From the NCBI GenBank assembly GCA_946902875.1, contig OX336344.1, positions 21,659,791 through 21,723,790 of the forward strand: a stretch of 64,000 nt of DNA, written 5' to 3'. The notes under the pieces are model-generated. The model had not been told where the DNA came from. It did not search any database and saw only the letters and a list, made by a program, of their open reading frames with translations. This stretch comes from Nematopogon swammerdamellus (lineage: Eukaryota > Arthropoda > Insecta > Lepidoptera > Adelidae). The stretch's first letter is position 1, and every line of letters begins with the position of its first letter. Positions 40,177 through 50,071 of the stretch are shown here, one piece after another. Made by a program: the position numbers and the translations under genes.

Positions 40177-41999
40177 TGGGTACATAATCTTTTTTTTTTC
40201 TCGTGGGAAGGAGGAAATTCTCATGGATGTCATAAGGTCCGGGCCAGATGTCATGCCCGACTTCAACTGAGAGTGCTGCTCAGTGACCTACGGACTAAAA
40301 CCTCCTCCAGTCTCCGCCTTTTCCTTCCTGGGACCGCTTAGCATTACGTCAGGAAGGTGGCTGCCTATTTGGGTGGCCGTGAACCCGTTTGGATCTCCCA
40401 TTCGTCGTCCTCTCTCTCTTTCCATTCCAACGTACCATCGTTTTATGAAATTGGCATGCCTTACCCATTCGTCTTCGCACCTTAGCATGCGTTCCACGAG
40501 GTTCCCGGAAGTCAGCCTCTCTTCTTGCCCTTGCAAGATTCCCTTTCCTGTTCGGATTGTCGGCACTGGAAGAGGGCGTGTTGTGGCATGTCATACTCGC
40601 CGCAATAGGAGCACTCGTCGCTTACGGCCCTTCCTATTGAGTGCAGGTAAGTGTTGAACACGCCATGGCCGCTCAGCGCTTGCGTGACCAGGCGATCCAC
40701 CTCTCCATGCCTGCGTTCCATCCCTGGTCTTAAGCTCGGAATGACCTGCTTCGTCCACGCTCCCTTCCCTCGACTCCGCCATTCAGTCTCCCATTCCGTC
40801 AGGGTTCTTGCTCTTATTTCTCTAGGCGTCAGTGGTCTGGTTTGTGTAATACTGTCGGTGGTGCTCTTCGGCCAACCTTTCTACAGGTATCAAACAGCTA
40901 TCAACTGAGCCGCTTCCAGCAAGATTGTCCGATAAGCCCCACTTATCCTGATGGTAAGCTGTCTTTGAATTTTTTTCAGCTTTCTCCTGTACTTGGCCAC
41001 CTTAAGGGCACTAATCCAGATTGGTGCTCCGTACAACATTACAGAGTGAGCGACGGATGCCATTAGTTTTCTTCTACTGGCCCTTTGTCCACCTCTTCTG
41101 GGCATTAGCTGGCTAAGAGCCGTCGTCAGGCGTTCGGCTTTTCCGGCTACTTCTTCGATGTGTTCGTTGAACTTCCGACTTTTGTCTAGCCAGAAGCCCA
41201 GATATATTAGTTTCTTTTTAGGCTCTACGTCTACTCCCTCTACTCTGAATGTGATTGGACTGTGCCTCTTCTTGCCGCACAGAATTATGACTTCAGTTTT
41301 TTCGGGGGCCAATCTAAGGCGCTTCTGCCTCATCCAGTCGCTTAACCTAATGAGAGCGGTGTTGGCTATCTTCATTGGGGCATCCTCTTTCCTGGCCGTT
41401 ACCACCAGCGCTAGGTCGTCTGCAAAGCCTATCAGTTGCACCTCGCTTCCTAGGTTCAGACCAAGCACTTCGTCGTACAGGCTATTCCACCGTGTTGGTC
41501 CCAGAATGGAGCCCTGTGGCACTCCGCTACTTACTTCAACTATTTTCATCGTTTCTTCGGCATCTCTGACCACGATACTTCTTTCCTCCAGATAACTGTT
41601 GAGCAAGTTGTACATATATTGTGGAAAGTTCCTTTTCTTTAGCTCCCCGAGTATGACTTGCCATGATGCCGAGTTGAATGCATTTCTAAAATTGAGTGCT
41701 ATCAGGGCGCGCAGTTTCCTAGTGCGATGCGTACCCTGTTTGGCTGCCTTCACACTTAATACTACCTCTTCAATAGCAACTAGCGTGGATCTCCCTTTCC
41801 TAAATCCATACTGCGTATCTGCTAGATCACCATGATTCGGTAGCAGTTCTTCTATTATGTTAAGTAGAATTCCCTCTAGTAGCTTACCGTAGCAGTCCAG
41901 CAGGCAGAGCGGTCTATAGCTAGTTGGATCGTCAGCGGGTTTTTTAGCCTTTAGGGGTACCAACCTTACCTTTTTCCATATGGCTGGGTGGGTACATAA
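40177..41999 (-). mobile_element. 5'-truncated R1-like LINE with target duplication
   Basis: TGGGTACATAA is present at 40177-40187 and 41989-41999. Between them the minus strand starts inside a reverse transcriptase frame at about 41988 and ends in a poly(A) run (plus-strand T run 40190-40199). This is the classic outcome of abortive target-primed reverse transcription. Confidence 0.85.
40270..41988 (-). pseudogene. R1-clade reverse transcriptase, truncated and frameshifted
   Basis: An open stretch (41963-40890, 357 residues, already open from the truncation point as AIWKKVRLVPLKAKKP) carries SYRPLCLLDCYGKLLE, QYGFRKGRST, ALNFRNAFNSASW, SGVPQGSILGP and FADDLALV. It then has YLGFWLD and YGAPIW, which resemble R1-clade proteins. 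The conserved LDF..AF aspartate reads ALNFRNAF here, so the first catalytic Asp is Asn. After a frameshift near 40870-40890 the frame resumes with RPLTPREIRARTLTEWE, RRHGEVDRLVTQALSGHG and the zinc-binding CSYCGEYDMPQHALFQC. It shifts again before LTSGNLVERMLRCEDEW. The endonuclease and ORF1 are missing. It is dead as a source element. Confidence 0.85.
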
Positions 42000-42019
42000 C
42001 CTACTGCACTCTTGATCAC

Positions 42020-42200
42020 AGATAACTCAATAATTCATTATGTCAACCCAAAACACCTTGGTGAACTATAGGCGCCATGTCAGTGCTTCAATTTGCACCT
42101 GCTGCATGAATCGGTGGAAGGGCCGTGCCAAGTTGAGAGGTTGCTACCCTGTCGCCCTTTAGCCACCTTTTACGACATGGACGGGGAGAGATGCAGCTGA
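42020..42200 (-). mobile_element. Family B 3' scrap joined to family C
   Basis: TGTCAACCCAAAACACC..GCCATGTCAGTGCTTC (B) runs into CACCTGCTGCATGAATCGG to GACGGGGAGAGATGCAG (C), all on the minus strand. Confidence 0.6.
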
Positions 42201-42237
42201 TTACAGCTCCATCTATTTAAGTTCTTTGACTTTCGTT

Positions 42238-42468
42238 AGAGTGTTTTCATTTTACGAAGGCACGAGGGGTATGAATGAGGTAGGAAGTGGTGTGAGACCG
42301 CGCGGAGCTCAGTAGGGAACGACTCGGTTCGACGGAGCGACGCGGAGACGTGTAGAACGTGTGTACCGACCGGGCACCGAGTTCGTTCTCTACTGAGCTC
42401 CGTGCGGTCGCCTCTCGCACCACTTCCTACCTCGTACCCCTCGTGCCTTCGTAAAATGAAAAAACTCT
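42238..42468. repeat. Fold-back element, arms of about 95 bp
   Basis: AGAGTGTTTTCATTTTACGA to GAGCTCAGTAGGGAACGA is mirrored by GTTCTCTACTGAGCTCCG to TCGTAAAATGAAAAAACTCT, with a GC-rich 40-base loop. The mismatches are scattered. Confidence 0.85.
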
Positions 42469-42689
42469 ACCGCGCGCCGTGTACATGTTAAACTTCTGCA
42501 ATCTCATGCACATCTCGTGTTTAAGAGGAAAGAAATCTCAACTCGTCAAGTCAGAATGTCATAATTGCTCACTTAAGACCCGCCGGCAGGCGAAACATTT
42601 AAATTTGCTTGTTTAATTTCTATCTAATTTCACTTTCGAGGAATTTTAACGTGTTGCAAATTTTATACATTTAGTTTGTTAGCTAAGGT

Positions 42690-42852
42690 GTAGAACTGAC
42701 TTCCGGCAAGTGTGTTCCCGAATTCTTTCTTCAAACGTCGTATCAATAGGCTAGCTAGACAGCCCGCCAACAGTCTGCGAATTTGTTGGCATGGCAACTC
42801 ACGAAGCGTGGTTTCGCGAGGAGAGATGAATTCAGCTCTGTCAACTGTACCT
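42690..42852 (+). pseudogene. LINE C-terminal fragment
   Basis: VWN-type remnant (GTGTAGAACTGACTTCCGGC), FKRRINRL and CTCTGTCAACTGTACC. The SINE B that follows has cut its tail. It is the same LINE family as 25428-25690. Confidence 0.6.
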
Positions 42853-43253
42853 TATTTTTTATGGAAACTGACACGGTTGGCTACATCACCTACAATATCC
42901 GTGATGTCAGCCCATAACACCGGGTGAACTAGGTGCCATGTCAGTGCTTCCCTTCATTTCATGTCGGCTACACTGAACTGGACGGAAAACACGAAACTAT
43001 TTACATAGCCGTTTCGACCATTGACTTAGTTTCGACCGACGTTTCATTCATAGTGCCGTGGTAACAACCAGGGCGGGATAAACCCTACCACCTAGTTAGG
43101 TAAGAAGGGAAGGGACCTACAGTTTTACGTAGAATCCGAACCACGGTCAGCCTCCAATGGTCAAGCGGTCACCCATCCATCCACTGACCGCGGCCCAGGT
43201 GTGCTTATGAACGACCGACATTCGACCACCACTGAGCTACCGAGGCTCACAAA
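42853..43253 (-). mobile_element. SINE family B, full length
   Basis: The tail TTTTTTATGGAAACTGACAC, body and core lead to a head with GGTTCGGATT, GGATGGATGGGTGACCGCTT and TAGCTCAGTGGTGG (minus strand). This head belongs to the subtype with GCACACCTGGGCC in place of GCAACGCTGGGTG. Confidence 0.9.
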
Positions 43254-43304
43254 ACATGCGAGGAATTATAATGTCTTGCAAATTTCATAAATTTAGTTTG
43301 CTTA

Positions 43305-43530
43305 GCTAGGGTGTAGAACTGACTTCCGGCAAGTGTGTTCCCAAATTCTTCTTTCAAACTTCGTATCAATCAGTAGGCTAGCTACACAACCCGCCAACAG
43401 TCTGCGAATCAGTCTGAATCTGAATAGGCACCTTTCAGGTCTGCATGGTATTCGCAACCCGCGCATGATGTCCATTCCATGGGCGTCGTTAGACACCTTC
43501 TCGGTGGCTCGGCGCCACGTGTAGCGCTTT
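43305..43530 (+). pseudogene. Two joined LINE C-terminal scraps
   Basis: The first part repeats 42690-42760 (GTGTAGAACTGACTTCCGGC, TTTCAAACTTCGTATCAAT). The second gives GLHGIRNPR and ends GGCTCGGCGCCACGTGTAGC, the end of a different LINE family also seen at 46010-46190 and 62735-62885. Confidence 0.55.
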
Positions 43531-44103
43531 TTATGAAAAAAAAAAGTAATGCCACCTCCACACCTAAAAAAGTCACCTGTTCTACAAATTTAGGCATTTC
43601 GGATTCTTTGTTTTCTCTTATGGTGAGTCATTAACGGAGTGTGAAGAGGTCTTAAACTCTTTATTTAAAATGTAAAGAAACACCCGCCCGCAAGTACGAT
43701 AAAGAAGGTTCTAAGATGTCTTTTGCATCCGCGAATCACTTAACCGTTTCTCTAACAGTCCATTACCCAAATGAACGGGCGAAACAAGAAGCAAAAGTGT
43801 CTTCGTCACTTTCATTTTCGGACTCTCCTCTTTCTATCGCGCTGCCGTCAGATATGTGTGTCCCTCTCGCACACAAAAGAATTGTGTCTAGGCACGTCTC
43901 GGACTCTTGTTATTCAGTTTGCAGTAATTAAGTGCACGATTGGTGATTAGGGTCAAATGCAGTCCCGTGAAGCGATCGAGTGACCTCAATTAAAACCATT
44001 GAGTGATACTGATGGCAATGATGGGCAAGGTTCTCCTTTGAAAGTCGGAAGAAGGAAGCAATGAGAAATTGAGTCGGCTCCGCTGGTCTGCGATCTTAAT
44101 GGT
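43531..44103. other. Unassigned stretch
   Basis: A 71-codon frame at 43716-43928 has no recognisable features and I do not call it. No repeats were recognised. Confidence 0.3.
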
Positions 44104-44261
44104 TTTTAGGGTTCCGTATCCGGTACGGGACCCTATTACTAAGCCTACGCCGTCTGTCTGTCTGTCTGTCCGAGGACTGTATCTCTTAACCGTAATAGGT
44201 AGTCCGTTGAAATTTTCACAGAATATGTGCTATTATGGCCGATATAAAAACAAATAATAAA

Positions 44262-45075
44262 ATAATAAAACATAAAACCGACTTCCTAAAAAAAGTAGAA
44301 CTAAAAAACTATTTAAAATAAAAATATAAAAACCGCCTTCAAAAATATATGAAATAAAAACCTAAAAAAAAACGAACCCTAGAGTTGAAGGCGGTGCTAA
44401 AAAGGCTACACAAATCACAAAGGATATCATCCACTCATGTTTTCTTTCATGCATCATTTTTGCTTGCTTACTACCGTGTGGGGTCGGTACTGTACCGTGT
44501 GGGGTCGGTACTTTAAAAGAATAGCCACACTGCATCTCTCTCCGTGTATGTCGTAAAAGGCGACTAAGGGATATGACTCCCTTCTTATATTACTAGGTGG
44601 TAGGGTTTAACCCGCCCGGGTTGGTACCACCGCACTGAATGAAAGGTCGGTCGAAACGGCTATGTAAATAGTTCGTGTTTTCCGTCCAGTTCAGTGTAGC
44701 CGTCATGAAATGACCGAAGGGCAGCACTGACGTGGCACCAAGTTCACCCGGTGTTATGGGCTGACATCACGGACGTTGTAGGTGATGTAGCCAACCGTGT
44801 CAGTTTCAATAAAAAAAAAAAAAAAACATCACAAGTTTTGCTGAAGCTAACCACACACCATAGTATTATGTTGATTTTTCGAAAACCACTGAACCAATTT
44901 CGATAAAATTAAAATGGGACCACCTCGGAAGTATGACCTAACAAACAAAAAAAGAATTTTCTAAATCGGCCCTCAATTGACGGAGAAATCGCGTAACAAA
45001 CATAAAAAAAAAATAAAAAAAATTCATACAGTCGAATTGACAACCTCCTCCTTTTTTGGAAGTCGGTTAAAAAGT
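44262..45075 (+). mobile_element. Family E element inserted in D
   Basis: It starts AAACCGACTTCCTAAAAAAA, contains GAGTTGAAGGCGGTGCTAAA, and ends CTCCTTTTTTGGAAGTCGGT. The termini ACCGACTTCC and GGAAGTCGGT are inverted. The right-hand fold-back arm is missing and a SINE sits in its place. Confidence 0.75.
44475..44826 (+). mobile_element. SINE family B2 inserted in E
   Basis: C head (ACCGTGTGGGGTCGGTACTT, duplicated at its start), core, B body and tail CAGTTTCAATAAAAAAAAAA. Confidence 0.85.
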
Positions 45076-45309
45076 AACAAATTCACGGGGTTCCTATACA
45101 AGAAACTAAAAAGTGTATGCGCGCCATCTACCGAAAAGAGTATGAAGCATTTATTAATCATGAAAATGAACTAATATGAAGCATTTCATAATACACGCCA
45201 TAGATGGCGTTTGTGGCGCTGACCGTGACAAGGCGATACGGAACCCTCGGTGCGCGAGTTCGACTCGCACTTGGCTGGTTTTTAACAGGATAAAGTAGTA
45301 GGTGGCAGT

Positions 45310-45524
45310 CTTCGTGCCTATGTATGTATGTTCCTCCATATCTCTTAAACCGATCATCCGAATTCGATTAAACTTAGTTAGGCTAAATAAAATTTTGTTC
45401 CGGTTACGCTAAGATGTGGCTCTCATACAAACCGAATTGAAATAAAGGTACGGTAGCGGGCTTACTTACTTTCTTCTTTGTAAATACGAATTTCACGCGA
45501 GCGAAGCCGCGGGCAAAAGCTAGT
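45310..45524 (+). mobile_element. Helitron-like element, 5'-truncated
   Basis: It ends TTTCACGCGAGCGAAGCCGC then GGGCAAAAGCTAGT. The body matches 33329-33560 in inverse orientation. Confidence 0.8.
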
Positions 45525-45759
45525 AGTCAATAAAGTCATCCCGTGTCGTGTCTTATCGCTTATTCATCTCAGACATTGATAGTAGTCGATACCTCGCCTT
45601 CATTCTGTCAATCAAATGAACTACTCACTCATCCATCAGTACTCATCATATCTTATCTCATCTTATTGAGTAAATATTCTTAGATTTTTGTAGAATAGTC
45701 AGGTGTCTGTATTGATCATATGTTTAGGGAATTTGCCATTGCGTCAAATACTTTTAACT
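45525..45759. other. Unassigned stretch
   Basis: Nothing recognised. Confidence 0.3.
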
Positions 45760-45990
45760 TAAAGAGATGATACCGTACTAAAGGGCGACAGGGTAACCGC
45801 CTCCATCTTGGCACGGTCCTTCCACGTGTCTTACTTGCTGCTTGATAGTAATTTTATTTTTTCCTAATATATTTCTGACCGTGGTGGTCGGTGTTGGGCT
45901 CTATATAATTTACCCGAGTGATTGCAGCACAACACCGATTACTCTGCTTGATTGTTGGTATACGCAGCGTGCTGGTATGTATGTGCATAT
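45760..45990 (+). mobile_element. Family C, head lost
   Basis: GATACCGTACTAAAGGGCGA to GGTATACGCAGCGTGCTGG and a TATG tail. The hairpin arms are degraded. Confidence 0.65.
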
Positions 45991-46009
45991 AGGTATGAAT
46001 TGCTTAAAA

Positions 46010-46190
46010 ACCTTAACTCTAAAATCTAAATTTACTCTGGAACGCTCTACCTGCCCACATATTTCCCCCCATAAGTACAGTCTCGGGTCCTTCAAGAGAG
46101 GTGTGAATAGGCACCTGTCAGAACGGCATGGCATTCGCAACCCCCGCGTACGACCGAATGTCCATGGGCGTCGTTAGATACCTTATGAGT
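46010..46190 (+). pseudogene. LINE reverse transcriptase C-terminal scrap
   Basis: The frame gives FPPISTVSGPSRE or, shifted, KYSLGSFKRGVNRHLSERHG and IRNPR. It ends near GGGCGTCGTTAGATACC. This family is distinct from the FNLGVFKRR one. Confidence 0.6.
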
Positions 46191-46464
46191 GGCTCTATTA
46201 TAAAAAATCTTCTATCTAATTATAAAAAATAAAAAAATAAAAAATTGTCACTAAAGGCGAGGCCGAAGGCGGAGAGGTATTCACGTCAACAACACGCTCT
46301 GCTGAAGTGAAATTGAAAGTAAGACTTACCTACCTACCATTAAATATTTAAAATAACCTAATACAATAAAATTAAACTAAAATTAAGAAATATAATAAAA
46401 CTAAACTAAAATAACTTATAAACTAAACCTAAAAAATAAATAAATGAATAAAAATTAAAACTAC
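46191..46464. other. AT-rich stretch
   Basis: A-rich, no features recognised. Confidence 0.3.
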
Positions 46465-46690
46465 CTATAAATAAAATATTTCATTTAAATTTGACAGAGC
46501 CGCTGCACCGGTGCAAGTGCCAAGTACGCACGCCGCGTTACACCTCTGAATCTCAATGGCGATTCGCCGAACAAAGAAAGCTTTGGCACGGCGGTCACCA
46601 GATTTATCTACTAAAAGTTTTCCCAATTTATCCGAGAATGTTTTGGTGTCTGGCGACCACGGCGCCAAAGTTTCTACGGCGAAAGGTTGA
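46465..46690 (-). pseudogene. Second remnant of the unidentified transposon ORF
   Basis: The minus frame shows FSDKLGKLLVDKSGDRRAKA, then FFVRRIAIEIQRCNAACVLG and LNEIFYL. It parallels 33120-33245 and extends further toward its N-terminal side. Its function is unknown. Confidence 0.5.
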
Positions 46691-46769
46691 AATTCCTACC
46701 TAGTAAATTGGAACTTACTACCTCGTAAAATTTCGACTTAATCCCAATCAATCAAACCAACCATCAGAC

Positions 46770-47040
46770 CGTATCGATCCACTGCTTGACATTACATAGG
46801 CCTCCCCCAAGGCACGTCACCACACGCGGTCTTCCACTCATCTCATCTATCCTATCCACTCCCGGCCCGGGATTTTAGGTTGATTTTAGGTTGTCTGTCC
46901 ACCTAGCCGGGGGCGTCTCACGCACGCTACGTTTGCTTGTATGTGGTCTCTACCCCAGGCGGTTGTCGGGTCTGCGACAAATGTGCCCAGCCCATTGCCA
47001 CTTCAGCTTGCTAATTTTCTGACCAATGTCGATTTTTTTT
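46770..47040 (-). pseudogene. RTE-like LINE C-terminus
   Basis: The minus strand reads IDIGQKISKLKWQWAGHICR, RPDNRLG, then PRLGGQTT-type and ..CLGGGLCNVKQWIDTV before a stop. K.QWAGH..R, P.RW.D and QQW or QW.DT are the usual landmarks of the RTE C-terminus. Stops and shifts make it inactive. Confidence 0.65.
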
Positions 47041-47059
47041 TTTTTGGCGACATGTGGCA

Positions 47060-47272
47060 ACGTTTCACCTACAAGTAGGTGTCTAACGATGCCCATGGAC
47101 ATCTGTGATGCGCGGGGATTGCGAATGCCATGCCGGCCTGACAGAAGCCTTTTCACGCCCCTTTTGAAAAACCCCAGGCTGTACTTGGGAGGAAATAGAT
47201 GGGTAGAGAGTGCGTTCCACACTATCCCGGTTCTGTGAATAAAAGACCTTGTAAACTTGGTTCTTTGTCGTT
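47060..47272 (-). pseudogene. LINE C-terminal scrap
   Basis: The minus frame reads SFIHRTGIVWNALSTHLFPP, KYSLGFFKRGVKRLLSGRHG and IRNPRASQMSMGIVRHLLVG. It is the same family as 46010-46190, so two different LINE tails lie back to back here. Confidence 0.65.
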
Positions 47273-47274
47273 TT

Positions 47275-47790
47275 TTTTTTTTATATAATCCGGTATGGGT
47301 GCTGAGTCGGAGGGGCCAAAGCGCATGCTCTGACCAGCCAATATCATCTCCGAGAAAGTAGGTGCCATACCGGAGACATGTCAGCCTCGATAGCTCAGTG
47401 GTGCAGACAGTCAACTGTCGTCAGTACTTGGATGGGTGACCGCTGACCGTTGGAGGCTGACCGAGGTTCGGATTCCTCGTAAAAACTGTAGGTCCCTTCC
47501 CTCCTAATCTTACTTGGTGGTAGGGTTTAACCCGCCCGGGTTGGTACCACCGCACTGAATGAAACGTCGGTCTAAACGGCTATGTAAATAGTTTGTGTCT
47601 TCCGACCAGTTCAGCGTAGCCGGCACGATCAAAGGGGGAAGCACTGACATGGCACCTAGTTCACCTGGTGTTATGGGCTGACATCACGGACGTTGTCGGT
47701 GATGTAGCCAACCGTGTCAGTTTCCATAAAAAAAAAAAAAAAACATCCCTGGATTGCTGGCTATACTGGACTAGAGGAGAACACTACCGA
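47275..47790 (-). mobile_element. SINE family A split by a SINE B
   Basis: The A tail TTTTTTATATAATCCGGTAT to CCATACCGGAGACAT is at 47275-47376 and resumes at 47745 with CATCCCTGGATTGCTGGCTA to GGAGAACACTACCGA. ACAT is present on both sides of the insert as a short target duplication. Confidence 0.85.
47378..47743 (+). mobile_element. SINE family B inserted in SINE A
   Basis: The head TCAGCCTCGATAGCTCAGTG is intact, but part of the 5S-like segment is deleted (GCAACGCTGGGTGCGG missing). B box, core, body and a long A run follow. Confidence 0.9.
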
Positions 47791-47981
47791 CGTATTTTAT
47801 CAATCAAAGAAACACCTAGGTGCAAACTTATCTCGCCGCCTTCATCATGTTAGGTTTTAATTAATTTTCGATTAACAAGAAGCTTAATAAAATAGTTATG
47901 TCATAGTACTTGCCTTGGATGCAGTAGCGGTGCTAGCGGCAGCAGCGTATCGCATATGAGCAGGTAAAGCGTAGAGTCCGT

Positions 47982-48320
47982 AATTCAGCCCCGGTAGCTC
48001 AGTGGTGCGGTCGGTCGGATGGGTGACCGCTCGGCCGTTGGAGACTGACCGTGGTTCGGATTCCACGTTAAAATGTAGGTCCCTTCCCTTCTTACCTTAC
48101 TAGGTGGTAGGGTTTATCCCGCCTGGGTTGATACCACCGCACTGAATGAAACGTCGTCGGTCGAAACGGCTATGTAAATAGTTCGTGTTTTCCGTCCAGT
48201 TCAGGGTAGCCGACATAAAATGAACGGAAGCACTGACATGGCACCTAGTTCACCCGGTGTTATGGGCTGACATCACGGACGTTGTAGGTGACGTAGCCAA
48301 CCGTGTCAATTCATAAAAAA
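47982..48320 (+). mobile_element. SINE family B with shortened head
   Basis: CAGCCCCGGTAGCTCAGTGG is joined to GGATGGGTGACCGCTCGG, removing the middle of the head. B box GGTTCGGATTCC, core and body are normal. The tail is CAATTCATAAAAAAAATA. Confidence 0.85.
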
Positions 48321-48429
48321 AATAATATGTGAAGTTAAATCGTGAAGGGATATAGACATAACCAACATAAACCGTCCATTTGACTGGACCTAGACATAAG
48401 AAAACATGTCTTACCGGCAGTACAACGGG

Positions 48430-48610
48430 CACCAGACGTCAGCTCTAGGAACTCCCGCAGTTCCTGAAGAAGTTTGTGACGTAGCGGGCGAAACGTCGGC
48501 TTTTGTAAGTCTTCAGTACCTACCTACCACTGTTAATCCGTAAAAAATTAAAATGACTATATTTTGAAAGAACCTTATGAGCTCCTTTGCTCGACGACAT
48601 GTTAGGTATT
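48430..48610 (+). mobile_element. Half of the fold-back family at 50684-51004
   Basis: CCGCAGTTCCTGAAGAAG, GTAAGTCTTCAGTACC, CCACTGTTAATCCGTAAAAA and GAGCTCCTTTGCTCGACGAC match the right arm of that element. Confidence 0.7.
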
Positions 48611-48654
48611 TCGTGAGTCCAACCAGACGACCAGTCATTTTGAAAGGATTTACT

Positions 48655-49080
48655 CTGTACACGAACTCGCGTGTCTCTGTGCGACAGGGACGACGCGCGA
48701 CGCTCTACAACCGGGGTGCGGTCAGTACTTGGATGGGTGACCGCTGATCGTTGGAGGCTGACCGAGGTTCGGATTCCTCGTAAAACTGTAGGTCCCTTCC
48801 CTCCTAATCTTACTCGGTGGTAGGGTTTAACCCGCCCGGGTTGGTACCACCGCACTGAATGAAACGTCAGTCTAAACGGCTATGTAAATAGTTTGTGTTT
48901 TCCGACCAGTTCAGTGTAGCCGGCACGATCAAAGGGGGAAGCACTGACATGGCACCTAGTTCACCCGGTGTTATGGGCTGACATCACGGACGTTGTAGGT
49001 GATGTAGCCAACCGTGTCAGTTTCCATAAAAAAAAAAAAAAAAAAAAAAACCGGATTGTCTCTTTCTAAAGCTCGAAAAG
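48655..49080. mobile_element. Fold-back MITE interrupted by SINE B
   Basis: CTGTGCGACAGGGACGACGC..GCTCTACAACCGG at 48680-48713 and CCGGATTGTCTCTTTCTAAA at 49051-49072 are the two sides of the right arm of the 30658-30785 element. CCGG is present at both sides of the SINE. Confidence 0.75.
48714..49050 (+). mobile_element. SINE family B, 5'-truncated within its head
   Basis: It begins GGTGCGGTCAGTACTTGGAT, so only the 5S-like 3' part and the B box of the head remain. Core, body and a 20-base A tail are complete. Confidence 0.9.
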
Positions 49081-49147
49081 CGTTATTTGCCGCATGACTT
49101 CCCCCTTGAATTTTAGTATAGTTTAAGTAATCTGTGGTATAGTACAT

Positions 49148-49440
49148 ATATACATACATACCACACGCTGTATCCCGACAATCGGGGTAAGCAGAGTAAT
49201 CGGAGTAGTGTTGCAGGTACTCTGGTAAATTACCGCACAACACCAACCACCGTTTAGCAAAGTATTCGGACAAGATATGATGAATGACCCACCCGCTGCA
49301 TGACTCGGTGAAAGGACCATTCCGAGGTGAAAGGAGCTGCAAGGCATCTTGTCCTTATCCCTTGTCGCCTTTTACGACATGCACGGGGAGAGATGCAGTG
49401 GGGCTATTATTTTTAAGTACCGGCCCCACACGGTATTTAG
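49148..49440 (-). mobile_element. Family C, nearly complete
   Basis: The TATG-type tail CATACATACCACACGCTG, the hairpin region, and the head TGCAGTGGGGCTATTATTTT..CGGCCCCACACGG are present. The hairpin arms differ at several bases. Confidence 0.85.
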
Positions 49441-49549
49441 TAATAGTATTGCGTACTAAAGTGATTAAAAAAAACCCTAAAAGTTCGCCATAAAAATTAT
49501 TACACAAAAATATTTGGCTCTCCTTTCTCCACCTTATTTATGAAGGACT

Positions 49550-49752
49550 GCAGTAGTAGGTTAAGTCCCTGGAAGGCTAACGTCAGATCTGGCAAGCCCA
49601 GTAGAAACACCGCCTCGCCTAAAGGTTGACTGGAAGAAGTCACTTGTAGTGATAAGTCCACCTTTGCGCCCTCCTGTGTTTTTTGTTTCTTGTCGTGTAC
49701 TGTTCTTCCTTCAATTTGTGTGCAATAAAGAGCTGTTTCTATTATATTCTAT
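49550..49752 (+). mobile_element. CR1-like LINE 3' UTR with TTCTA tail
   Basis: AAAGGTTGACTGGAAGAAGT, GTGATAAGTCCACCTTTG and TGTGCAATAAAGAGCTG are followed by a TTCTAT-type tail. It shares the UTR block of the 5.6-kb LINE. Confidence 0.8.
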
Positions 49753-50071
49753 TCGCTTTATTTATTGAGAGATGCTGGCCCTGTTCATTTCCTTGCTCGT
49801 AGTCCTGGCGACCGCGAGCAAGAAAGTCGCGTGTTTAGTTAGATGCATCGAATCGCGTGCGCAGAGATCTCGCAACTCATTTATACCTGCGGTAATTGTA
49901 GTTGATAGCTATTAAATTCGCCGCATCTGGGTGCGATTTATGCGTTGAATACATTTTCGAATTCATTGGTTACGATGGCGTGAGAGAGTGTTTTGAGACA
50001 CAGCCGATGTCTGGCTGGAGCAAATTTACTAGGTAGAGAGGAGCACTGACCACTAGATAAGCCATTCTCAT
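49753..50071. other. Unassigned stretch
   Basis: Mixed composition, nothing recognised. Confidence 0.3.

Larger units (their letters stand above)
44104..45290 (-). mobile_element. Family D element split by nested insertions
   Basis: Its 3' half is at 44104-44260 (TTTTTAGGGTTCCGTATCCG, CAGA repeats, GGCCGATATAAAAACAAATA). Its 5' half is at about 45076-45290 (AATTCACGGGGTTCC..GCGCGCCATCTACCG..GTGCGCGAGTTCGACTCGCA). The break lies in the A-rich part of D. Confidence 0.75.

Noticed and set aside
43716..43931. 71-codon frame as a small gene
   Set aside because: No recognisable motif, poor start context, no splice or regulatory support.
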